Shown here one piece after another: positions 49,347 through 59,744 of a DNA stretch of 64,000 nt. The stretch is from contig JBCAML010000003.1 in the NCBI GenBank assembly GCA_038503075.1, positions 1,984,001-2,048,000 on the forward strand, read 5' to 3'. Source of the stretch: Gyromitra esculenta (lineage: Eukaryota; Ascomycota; Pezizomycetes; Pezizales; Discinaceae). A model generated the notes under the pieces. That model had not been told where the DNA came from. It did not search any database and worked only from the letters and a program-made list of their open reading frames with translations. The translations under genes were made by a program, and so were the position numbers. Each line of letters starts with the position of its first letter. Position 1 is the first letter of the stretch.

Positions 49347-51216
49347 TTATTGAAGAGTCATCTTCATAATTCCATCGTGTGTATCTGTAAAATTTATCAG
49401 GATCGATGAACCTCCTCCGAAAACATGTATGCAGAATGACGTACCACTCATACCCTGATAGTTTAGCCGCTTCCCTCCGCCATTTGCTGCATTAATGGGA
49501 GGAGAAGCCGCAAGAATAGGGCTATGCGAGAGTCCTGGAGACACAGCTCTCCGCTTGAAGAACTCTGGCTCAAAACGTTCATCTTGTGTCCGCCTCCTTT
49601 TCGGGCGACGCATTTCTGAGGGAATCGTGGCAACTGGCGAACTAACAACCGACTCCGAATTCATCTTATTTACTTTTCGTTAGCCCAGTACTTATCATCA
49701 AATTAATTAATGTTCACTTACCATTATGTCACCGTCGGCAGTCATTCTTAATCCTGGAAAGGTTGGTGGGCTCCCTCCAAGCCCATCCATCTGATCTCCA
49801 AACCAGAAACCTCCGTGTCTTTGTGCCTGCTTAGAAAAGCTGATTCCAATTCCTTTATTTGCCCCCAGGCCCCCATTTTCGCCACTGCTACCCATACTTT
49901 CATCCTCCTCTCGAATATCGGCCAATTCCGCATCCTGCGAAGGGGTAGTCGTAGGCGTAGAGTTTTCATCCTCTTCGCGGATCTGACGAGTAATCTCGGC
50001 CTCGCGCTTAACTTCCATGTCGACTGGCGATGCTTCTTCTTGCAGAGCAGCTTTAATACGTTGGAACGTTTTGGTCTTGGGCTATGGGCACGCCGAATCT
50101 CTTTAGCAATTTGCTTAGCACAATAGAAAAGCATTCCTTAGCGTCTTACCAATAATGATCCGCGCCTTGATACGGGTCTCCTAATTGGGTCCGGTCTATC
50201 TTTTTCATCCTCAATAGCCCTAGCTCCCCCGAGTCCAACCCCCAATGAATTCTTTAGAGCTGTTGTGAGGCTGTCCTTCCGTCTGGTCCCCCCCCCCTTA
50301 GAGCGCCCAAAATAGCCAACCCCAAAACCACTGCTATTTGATTGAACTGGTGGGGTAGTTGGCGATGGGCTTGCAAGAGAGCTGGTGGATGCACTGGCGG
50401 AAGAAATAGAACCATGCCTTGAGCCCCTTCCGCCACGGCCACCAAGGCGAGCCTTTTGATGATTCATAAGTGAGATCGAAGCGGCGGATTCGGTGTTATG
50501 CATGGTGAGTGCGAATGGTGTGCCAAGTTCCAGATCTAAATCAATATCGAGGTCTTCGTCACTCGAAGAATCACTATCGTCACCAGATGGTGCATAGTCC
50601 ATCATTGAAGCAGACCCGAGCGAAGAGGCGTGGGAGGATGAATGGTGATGATGGTTATTGGTGATTGGAGAGTCTGATCCTTTGTTATTACGAGGGATCG
50701 GGAAGCTTGTTGATGTTAATGGCGAAGAATCTGGTGATGGCTGTTCTGCTAGGGTGGAATGATGCAATGACGTGCCTGAGCGCGAGATTAAAGCCTTCAG
50801 TTAGCTTTCAATCCTTGCATAGTGATAACGCCAGAAATTCCCATACAAGCGCGAGCAAAATCAAGTCTCGGCCGACGTGCTACAGAATATCCTAAAGCAG
50901 GGTCGAGAACTGGCGAAAGAGGACCACGTGATGGCATTTTTAAAGAGAGGGGACCTGGAAAGCCCATTCGACGTGGAGTGAATGGTGCTTGCAGCTGAGT
51001 CGCTGTGGATGTTTGAGAATTGTCGCGTCCAGCCATATTATTATCCGAGGTTGTACTGATGGATCTCTTATCGGGGCTTCCGTCGAAAGATGCGTTTTGG
51101 GGTGGGGGAGCCGAATTCGACGCCTTGAGTTGTGAGGAGAGGGAGGAGGTGATAGTCCTAGCACTAACTGTGGTGGAGGGAATGGAAGCGGAAGGGCAGG
51201 CGATAGTCTCTTGCAT
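49347..51216 (-). CDS. Conserved Ser/Pro-rich fungal protein of unknown function
   Basis: Exons are 51216-50847, 50775-50150, 50081-49722, 49664-49445 and 49384-49347, giving 537 aa. The protein is mostly disordered, rich in Ser, Pro and Gly. Conserved-looking blocks are RRMGFPGPLSLKMPSRG, PRLDFARACTSLHHSTLAEQ (joined across intron 1), PKTKTFQRIKAALQEEASPV, MRRPKRRRTQDERFEPEFFKRRAVSP and the C-terminal DTHDGIMKMTLQ. A DSDSSSDEDLDIDLDLEL acidic run and an RRGSL-type phospho-site are present. I recall this block pattern from uncharacterised Pezizomycotina proteins but know no function. The divergent CWC16 gene starts 371 bp away, so the two may share a promoter. Confidence 0.85.
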
Positions 51217-51587
51217 TTATTCTGCTGCTTCTTTCTTTTGTTGTTGTTATTGTTGTGAGGTTGAATCGATAAACATTGGTGGGATTGCCCGCAATCATGT
51301 GAAGTCCCTCCAATGGTACAGAGTGGTGTGGAGGTTGCATCGCATGCCAAGCCTTCTTATCGTGCCAGGGATCGTGAGGCTGAAGTCACTTATCGTCACT
51401 CGTATTCCGTGGCCGGGTAACTACCTTCACCAACCAATATTATTGCATAGCTTGCCTCAGCATCATCTCTCCACGCTACCCTAACAGCACCTCGTCCTCC
51501 GAATTAAAACACCATTTTTCATATTTAGATCAATACTCTTCTCCTTCTCCTAGATATTTAAGCTTCCTCGTTGGATATTCTGCAGTT
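51217..51587. promoter_or_regulatory. Bidirectional promoter region (371 bp)
   Basis: The starts of the Ser/Pro-rich protein (-) and the CWC16-family gene (+) are only 371 bp apart. This short interval must hold both leaders and core promoters. The part before the plus-strand ATG is C/T-rich (CTTCTCCTTCTCC near 51538-51550). Confidence 0.5.
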
Positions 51588-52788
51588 ATGCAAGGCTTTA
51601 ATATGGGGTACAGCTTGCCCTCACCTCGTTCCGTTCGTGCTAACGTGATATGGCAGACGATACGTCCCTCCAGAACACGAGGGCGTCAGCTCTGGAAACA
51701 AGTTAAACAAAAAAAAACCTCCAGGTTTTCACGGCAATACTCAAACCGTTCGTTTCGAAATGCCGTTTAGTATCTTCTGCCTCCATTGCGATGGCCACAT
51801 TACCCAGGGCGTTCGCTTCAACGCTGAGAAGAAAAAAATCGGCAATTATTACACCACACCTATCTTCAGCTTCCGCATGAAGCATGCCGTATGTTCAAAT
51901 TGGATAGAAATCCAGACAGATCCTAAAAATACTGCATATGTGGCTGCGGAAGGCGCAAAGAAACAGGCTACGGATGTGGGAACGGAGGTTGGGGAGATCA
52001 AAATCGGAGATCCGGAGGAGATTGCAAGGCAGGAAGATCCATTTGTAAAAGCAGAGAAGAAGGTGATGGATAAGACAGAAGCAAAACAGGGAGCAGAGAG
52101 AATAGCGGAATTGCAAAACCTCAGCGATAGGCATTGGCAAGATCCTTATGAGCATTCGCGAAAGATGCGGAGAGTATTTAGAGTATGTGCCCGATCTTTT
52201 TTGTGTACTCGAAATTCAACCATCTTCTAGGACATGAATTAAATTATTTTCTACTTGAAGGCAGAAAGAAAGGAACTCCAAGCCAAATCCGCCGCAAGTG
52301 AAGCTATCCGTAACCGTGCTGGTTTAGCAATCGAACTTTTAGATGAAATCCCCGAAGACGCGCAAAGGGCGGGAATGATAGAATTCAGGCCGGACTACAG
52401 TCTGAGAATCGAACAGGCGCACTCAAAACCACTGTTCCCCGTTTCTGAACCAGTAAAAAAGTATTCACCACATAATCTGACCGGGAAAACAAAGGCCCAA
52501 ATAGCAGCAGATACAACTCGAGAGAAACTTCAAAGTGAACTCAGACAAAATACAAGGGCGAGAGTGGATCCGTTCTTAGTTATTGATAAGTCAAAACCGA
52601 GCTTAGGGTTGAAGCTTTTGAAGAGAAAGCATCCAGACAACATCCCGGGGGCCAACGGGGAAGGCGATGAACAAAGGCAACTCCAAAAACAGGGTACCAC
52701 AGCAGAGGAAATACCTGTTACGAGTAGTGTTGGATTCGTACAGCCTGGTGTATCTTTGGGTCTAGATGGTTATGATTCAGAGGATTGA
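51588..52788 (+). CDS. CWC16/YJU2-family splicing factor (CCDC130/Saf4 type)
   Basis: CWC16-family proteins join the spliceosome around the catalytic steps; the CCDC130/Saf4 branch fits best. Exons are 51588-51607, 51657-52182 and 52261-52788, giving 357 aa. The first exon is 20 nt and encodes MQGFNMG, which joins to RYVPPE, the family's usual start. The conserved N-terminal domain shows FEMPFSIFCLHC, HITQGVRFNAEKKKIGNYY, FSFRMKH and WIEIQTDPKNTAYV. A coiled, charged segment follows (KKVMDKTEAKQGAERIAELQ), then AERKELQAKSAASEA at the last splice junction. The tail is variable and ends DGYDSED. The N-terminal coding exon is hidden by a shadow frame that reads through the first intron. Confidence 0.93.
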
Positions 52789-53587
52789 TATTTGCTATAT
52801 GGGACTTGTATTACATTATCATGTTTATTTGGAGGTGCTCTAGACTACGTCGAAACGACACTTTAGTGTTACGGGCTATGAAAAGTGTACTCCGTACTTT
52901 TCTTTCGCTCAGCGTTATTTGATGGGTCCTTGATTGTTTTTCTGAAGGTTGGTGCATGATTTCTTTCAGCCCAACTAGGAAAACCTCCCTAGGATATCAC
53001 TTTGACATGCATTACTGTAAAAATAGCAGTAAGGTACGGATCAACCTCTTTTATTTGGCCAATTGGCTGACTTTTCGGTCGACAGAGTTATTCATGTATT
53101 AAGATCTAGATTAGAGCATGCGCATACACTAAGCCCATTCTTCTAGCCATAAATATATTTAAAATTTTTCTCCTGTCATCAGATTGACCTTCCTCTGTGA
53201 AAACGAAACCTCTATGATCATGAGCAGCCATTAAATATTATTTAGGCATAACCCAATAGAGTTAAAGAGGTTAATGCCAAGAATCATTGAGTTTATAGTC
53301 TCACAATAAACATCATTTTGCTAAAATCAATGGCGGAGTTGTAGCGGCAAACTGGTCGTAAGGCCAATGGGTTCCCCGATAGACTGTTTACTAAGTCAGT
53401 TATATGATTATGGGGCTTGTTTCAGTTTGTTGGTGTCCAAAGAACTTGACCCTATATCCACCATAAAAAGCACCTATGAATAAGCACCCATATGATTGAA
53501 AAACAGGCTGAATAACTGAAATCGATGCTTCAAGCCCACAAATTCCCGGCACTCCCTTGTTTTTGTAAGGGTCGCTTTTCCATGCAC

Positions 53588-53819
53588 TCGGGTGTGAGGG
53601 AAAGTTTAACGACAGGCGGCGGTGTAAGTAAGAGATATCGATTTTTCTTCCCATCCATGACTCCCCAAGAGGCCTAATAAAAACGCCTCATAGATTAAGA
53701 ATGCAAACCATTAAACATCGAACTAAGTTAATTGGGAAAGTAAGGAATGCAAGCGAGCTTGAGTCTACCAAGAGAAGAACTGCACCACCACCTGTCGCCA
53801 GGCTTTCCCCTATACCCGA
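53588..53819. mobile_element. MITE-like element, family A copy 3
   Basis: A 232-bp element with perfect GCAC flanks (53584-53587 and 53820-53823). Ends begin TCGGGTGTGAGGGAAAG and close CTTTCCCCTATACCCGA. The interior shares GAGGCCTAATAAAAA and GCAAGCGAGCTTGAG with copy 2, same orientation. Confidence 0.82.
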
Positions 53820-54212
53820 GCACACCTTTTCCTATAGATATCAATTGGTTAGCATTTTCTTTCGAGCATGAGAGTAGCGTCTTACCAACGCTTCTTTTAC
53901 CTGATAGAACCCTTGACTACTGCCGTTCGTACGTCACTGTCTGCCCCGAATACTAATCATCCCTAATAAACACTCAATTTCTGCGCACCCCAAGTCACTG
54001 AGCTGGATAATTCATTTAAAAGCCTTTATGCAGATTTTTTCGGCGAAGTACTGCGGTACTAACATATACGTGAGACACTATAATCAACCATAATTTTCTA
54101 ATGCTGTAACAGATGCACCTATAACTGGGGATAATACTATAGGGCGGGAATCTGAACACCAGAACAATGCCCCAATAAACACTAATAAAGATTTTGCTGA
54201 CCACCACGTATA

Positions 54213-54325
54213 TTCATGGTGCCAGAATTAATGTCAGTCGTGGGCTGGCTAATAGACGCGTGAAGGACCCATTTTCAACTAGTTGAACCCATCCAACTGG
54301 CACTAATTCTGACCGCATGAGCACA
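54213..54325. mobile_element. Palindromic element D1
   Basis: Left end GCCAGAATTAATGTCAGTCG followed by GGGCTGGCTAAT matches the arm of D2 at 59.5 kb. The right end, reversed, reads CATGCGGTCAGAATTAGTGCC, a diverged inverted copy. TA pairs lie at both approximate borders. Boundaries are uncertain because the arms have diverged. Confidence 0.55.
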
Positions 54326-56543
54326 TATGGTCACTTTTAATCTTGCTATTACTCTCCCTCCTTTAAGTTAAACGGATGAATGATGCCACCCAAGTAAGGG
54401 ACTTCTGTTCTTCTTACCTCAACTATAATTCGAATCCGGATTGAAGGCCTCGTCTAGTGGAGGAAAGAAAAATCCGGGTGATATCTTATAATTAGCCCTT
54501 AAAAATTCAAATTTGTGAGTAACAGTGATGAAATTTCCGGTAATACAGGGTTTATCGATAATCAAATAACTATGTAGCCTTCAACCATGCAATGGAGCGT
54601 CAGGCATAAAGGATCAAAATATAAGGCCCCCCTATACCAAGTTCGTAGTAAGGTATTTTATATTGTCATTACAATTTTTTTTTCCTCTAAGTGAATAAGT
54701 ATGCCTAGTTAGGCCTTAGTTTCCTTTTTTCCCCTCTTTTTTTTTTTCATTTGATGGAATCACTCCTGACTAGCAAAAAAGTATTGCCGCTCTATATATG
54801 ATCATCGCTTGGTCGGAAATCACTGGTACTGCTTAAGAGGAACAAGATTGAGGGTAGGATGATAATGAATGCATATATAGTGAGCGAATAGGCCAACTGA
54901 CACTGCAGCTAGCGACCATTTGCTGGGCTGGGTAAAAGGGCCCGCTGACACCAACCAAGTCACTGCTTGAAAAAAGCAAGGCCCTCTAACCATTGGCGCC
55001 CTGGCATTCACACACAGACTAGGCCGGGACGATGCGTAATATACAGATAGTGGTAATCCAGCGGCAGTTCTAGGTCCCAGTTTTGAGAAAATAAAACCTT
55101 AGGGGAAATTTTGGATTGAAGTACTTCGGTAGATCCAGAAACCTCGTTATAGCTTACTAGCCAATAACACAAGATGGTAATGGTGAGGATAATAGCGAGA
55201 TATTAGGAGCGATTAAATACCCTGGACTATATTATGTACACATATCGATAATTTCTCCAGATAGAGACCGCAAAATGTAGATTCTTCTGTAGTACTCTAA
55301 ACTATTTTATAGATTGGCCCATGATCAATATCAGATAACTACATGTAAGTTTTATAGTGGGGGTGCACTAGAATATATGTGCACGGGGTAAACATGGAGT
55401 GATGTGCAAAATGTGGTTCCCGCATCCCGGTGGCATATTGGGATAAGCTACTTGGAGCTCATTCCCACACATATTTTAAAATAGGAAACCGCTAGGTTTT
55501 CCTACAATCGAGGCCACCGATCTACAAAGCAGCATACGTTCCCAGCACTCGATCCATTTTTCCTTTAGCATATGAAAGACTTTATTTTTTTCCCCGTTCG
55601 TAAAATCCCGGAGCAAGGCTGTAGGGAGTCCGTCTGGGGCATAATTAATTGAAGATAACAAAATAAGAGATAGCCATGATATGACTTGCGCATATCAATA
55701 CTCCGCGGACTGTGCAACCCACGAGGACAAGTTTGATTGAACCAATGTATGTACGACACCACACTGGCTCGCAATGCTTGATTCGAGCGGAGGGATTCCC
55801 GGTCAAAGGCGCAAATTGCAAAGTCGCAATAGAAATCGAAGTGATGCAAAAGATATGAAATTGAGGAGATGAGATCCTGTTAGGGCTTGCCGTAACGATA
55901 AATGAGCCACCCCGGACGTTACAGCATTCGGCAAGAAAGATCGAGAAACCGGGGTCTACTGACAGGACTCCGTGACCAATCCAACTGCTAGAATCATCCT
56001 CGAAAACTCCGGGGAGCCATTAATAATCCTAAACCCCAAGTCTCACGTTTCCTGATCTTTTTTGCCGTCTACTATACAAAAATCAAGATGTTAATCAGCA
56101 AGGAATCGAGGTCTGTAGTTTGGCCAACGGATAAACCTTTCAGCAGCCGAGGATATTGGATGAAGATCACCGAGTCCGTCTAAAGGAAAAAAAAATAGGT
56201 GAAGTCGTACTAGGGGTAGAGATATAAAGATGGTACGGGTCTCACAATGCTCCTATGGCGACCTCACACCCTTACCCCTGGTACCTGGCCATGGTGCAAT
56301 GTCGGGCTTCCGCATATTTGACCTCTGAAATAGATGTCTTTAGCATGCTTGCTAAGTAACGTTGTACCAGAACTATATGTATGCACCACAGGTTTCCTGA
56401 GATTTCCTATCTAATCTTTACTCTACAGAGTACGGCAAAAGGGTCGAGAAACGTGAGGCTTGGGGTTCGGGGCTTTTATTAGCTCCCCAGAGTTTTTGAG
56501 GACGATTCTAGCAGTTGGGTTGGCCACGGAGCCCTGTTAGTAC

Positions 56544-56776
56544 TACGGGTGTAGGGGAAAACCTGTCGACAGGTGGTGGTGCAGCTCTTTCTCCTAGGAA
56601 CCTGGGCTCGTGTAAATTCACAACTTTACCAACCAGCTTAATTAGATGTTTAATGCATAGCACTCTTCACTATTTACCGTTTTTATCAGGCCTCTCTAGA
56701 GTTGTGGAGTGGGAACGAAAATTGCCAGCTCTTACTCGCACCGCCACCTGTCGACAGACTTTCCCCTATACCCGTA
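56544..56776. mobile_element. MITE-like element, family A copy 4
   Basis: A 233-bp element. The left end is TACGGGTGTAGGGGAAAACC and the right end closes TTCCCCTATACCCGTA; CTGTCGACAGGTGG occurs in both arms. Flanks are GTAC (56540-56543) and ATAC (56777-56780). The interior is inverted relative to copies 2 and 3. Confidence 0.82.
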
Positions 56777-56823
56777 ATACTAGCTAAAAAAATAAAGTCT
56801 AGTTCTTCAATAAACCTAAGTAC

Positions 56824-57346
56824 TTCGAGAGTGAGGGAAAGATAGCGGTGCTAGTAGTGCAAAACTCAACTACCAACTCAACTCAAGAGTATACAAACCC
56901 TTAAGATTTTACGATAAGCTTACAGAAGGCGGAGAAGCTTCAGGAATAGAGTACTAGTATATCACAGGAATGGTACCCTGAAGATATATCTGATCCTTTT
57001 TAATTTTTTTTGCATAATCCCTGTAGGTTGACAGTGAGTTATATTTACAGAACCTTCTATAATACCATCAGCCATCATAGCGCAACGGCTATGGTGTCGC
57101 CCAGAGGGGCCGGGGGAATGAACACAAGTTCAACCCTCCCAGGGGAGGTTATTCGACTACCTTCACGCACTGGGTCATAGACCCTGCAGATTAGCCGGCC
57201 GCCCAGGTTGGGTCCATCACAGGTTTTTAGTTCTAGTTATCTACTAGTCAATGAACCGTCACTTAACAAAAAAAGAGCACTAGAATATTGAGCATGAAGA
57301 GAAGCACCGCCGCCACCTGTCGACACATTTACCCCAAAGCCAGAAT
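56824..57346. mobile_element. Enlarged family A element, copy 5
   Basis: The left end (TTCGAGAGTGAGGGAAAG, then AACTCAACTACCAACTCAAC) and right end (ATTGAGCATGAAGAGAAGCA, then CCACCTGTCGACA) match the two ends of copy 1 in inverted orientation. The element is about 523 bp, some 280 bp longer than copy 1. The extra internal part carries a tRNA-like sequence. Flanks are GTAC and TTAC. Confidence 0.65.
57072..57165 (+). repeat. tRNA-like/SINE-like segment with Pol III A- and B-box resemblance
   Basis: CATAGCGCAACGGCTATGG resembles an A box and AAGTTCAACCCTCCC a B box, spaced about 58 bp apart, roughly the tRNA distance. No cloverleaf can be drawn with confidence. It lies inside the enlarged copy 5 and accounts for part of its extra length. 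Confidence 0.35.
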
Positions 57347-58823
57347 TTACAACGAGAAGTAAGAAACGAAATAAGCAAAAAGGTTGAGAGGCTTCCTTGC
57401 TTTCGCTCTCCTTAACCTTCGTCTTGGAAATAAAAATCACTTATTTATTAATTTACGTGATAGCCATGGGCTCGTTTTGCGGGTTGCGTCTGTTGCTGTC
57501 TATAAGCCTACATGTAGTTAGGCTTATCGAAGAACCAGACTTTATTCCAAAGCTTGTAGGCCCCGGTTTCTCGATCTTTTTTGCCGTATGCTGTAGAGTA
57601 GAGCTCGGTACCAACATCTCATAGGTCACTCATCCTTGGTTAATGATTTGTGCAATCAGATCAATTTTGAACCGGTCCTTGGGATTTCTCCCCACGTATC
57701 AGCATTGGTCATTTGTTGGTGGGGTAAATCTTGGACCGATGATCATCGTGAGTCCGAGAATATTTTATGTATTGTACTAATTTAGCCCAACGGCCTCCGA
57801 CGTAGTGATGTCATAATTCATGTACGCGAGACCTCCTGAACCCTTGCTACCTAATTTCCCTCAGACGTGTAAAAAAAAAACACCTATGGTTATTTGGACG
57901 TGGTAAGATTACATAGCTTACGCTACAGGGTTTAAATATTCCGAATATAGCTATAATAGGTATCGCTGGCACGCCCACATTGGCCAATGTAGACTAATTT
58001 TCCTTCTACAACACCTAGAACGTTACCTTGCATATAAATTTTCTACTCCAAGTTTACCAAAGCGCGCTAACTGCATGTTTCATTGACGCCTCTGAAACCC
58101 TACAATACAGCCGTAGATCACAGCACCGGGAAGGGGGGTGAAGTTGGTACAGTATTCGTACATTATTCTCATGAATGCGAGAGTAAATCGGTAGTGCCAC
58201 AGAGTTCTCAAAGGTAGTACGGTAGCCATCCTGACTTATTCCTACACTTTATAACAACACGGCACCAAAAACGCCCCGCTTTCCAGTACTGTATAGGTAC
58301 AATCGCGATAAAGAATTCAAACCTGCAATAGAGATCAACTGTATCGAACGAAATTCGGCTGCCATAAACACGTAGTATTTGACATCCAGATGAACTTACA
58401 CCTAATATGACAAATTTTGTTCTACTCTATCTATAGTGGTAGATTGTGCACAGTTGCTATAGCATTAAGGCACAAATAACTGTACGTTTAAGCTAGTAAG
58501 ATCTCACATGCAGACCTAGTAACCTTTTGGTGTCCTGAGGGCTATGTTAATATATATGAGCGTTACGGGTATTCTAACTTCCAACGTGAACCCCAGTTTC
58601 ACCAACTTACCGAGGAAGCCACGAAGATAGTGTGCATGTGAAGACCTGAATCCAGCAGTAATATTTCCAGAAGCACTATGTACGAGGCTGGTGTAGACTA
58701 CATACTAGCATTCCATCACGCCCTAGGCCTGCACGTGAGGCGTTACTTGCGACATAAACTAATAGTTGTTTGGGTTATGGAATACGACCCTTACCTTGAG
58801 TCGCTAAAAAAATAATTCATATG

Positions 58824-58854
58824 TACAGTCGCGTCCACAAAGTCCTAGCACCCT
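58824..58854 (+). repeat. Possible Tc1/mariner-type terminal repeat
   Basis: TA-CAGTCGCGTCCACAAAGT-CCTAGCACC has the CAGT start and CACAAAGT core seen at ends of many Tc1/mariner-like elements. I found no inverted partner within the window, so this may be a solo end or chance. Confidence 0.25.
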
Positions 58855-59490
58855 ACGGCCTGTTGATAGAAAACAAAGTAGCTGTAGATAAAGCTAGGGA
58901 CCAGTAAATCGAAAGCGATGAAAACTATGCAAATACTGGCGTACCAAATAACGCCCGATAGTTTATATAGTCACCTTCTATAGAAATTGTCATCCCAATC
59001 CCCAGCAAGTCGTGCTCACTAGAGATGAGGATGCCAAGACTCTCCAGACAGCACTGTACCTAATCTGTCTGACCCATAGAGTAGTGCGTAAACACATCAA
59101 AGAACTGTGGGGAAACCTGTGCAAGCCACTCTCGGGAACCTCCCCGGTGATCAACCGGAAAAACCTATCGTAGTCGGGACAGCCAACCCCGTACAAGTTA
59201 GAGTATATTACTAATGATAGTGAATCACTATTCACTATAGCAGATATAACTACTCCAAAACCCTCCAAGCGCCCGAGCACGCAGCTGAAAAATTGCAAAG
59301 CAACCGTTTATGGTAATTGCAAGCCTCGGGGATTAATATGAACAATTAATCGTTGGGGAATAAAAAACATATGTTCAAGAGAACGTTAATTGCATTAACT
59401 AGCTCATCGTATTGATCAATTTCCAATAACCTTCGAATAACTAGTGCCCGAGTGCCCAGCGCAACCGTTGTTTTAATCTTGCGTCTATTA

Positions 59491-59597
59491 CTCATGTCGC
59501 CAGAATTAATGTGAGTCACGTGACGGATTTGACCAATCAAATCCGAATCCCCGCCCATTAGTCAGCCCGTGACTCACATTAATTCTGGCGACATGAG
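59491..59597. mobile_element. Palindromic TA-flanked element D2
   Basis: A 107-bp element with 30-bp perfectly matching arms: GCCAGAATTAATGTGAGTCA on one side and its reverse complement on the other. TA flanks are at 59489-59490 and 59598-59599. The right TA is shared with element E. Confidence 0.8.
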
Positions 59598-59599
59598 TA

Positions 59600-59744
59600 G
59601 AGCAGTGGAGGGGATCGCAAGGCAGAGGGTATAGCGGGGCTTGGCTCACAAACTCAATATTTCGCCACCTAATGGAGATCAATTTGTTAGCCAAGCCTGC
59701 CAAACTTCGTTATACCCTCTGTCTCGCGATCCCTTCCACTGCTC
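59600..59744. mobile_element. Palindromic TA-flanked element E
   Basis: A 145-bp element. The arms GAGCAGTGGAGGGGATCGC, CAGAGGGTATA and GGCTTGGCT recur inverted at the right, with only scattered mismatches over more than 45 bp. TA flanks are at 59598-59599 and 59745-59746. It begins immediately after element D2. Confidence 0.8.
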
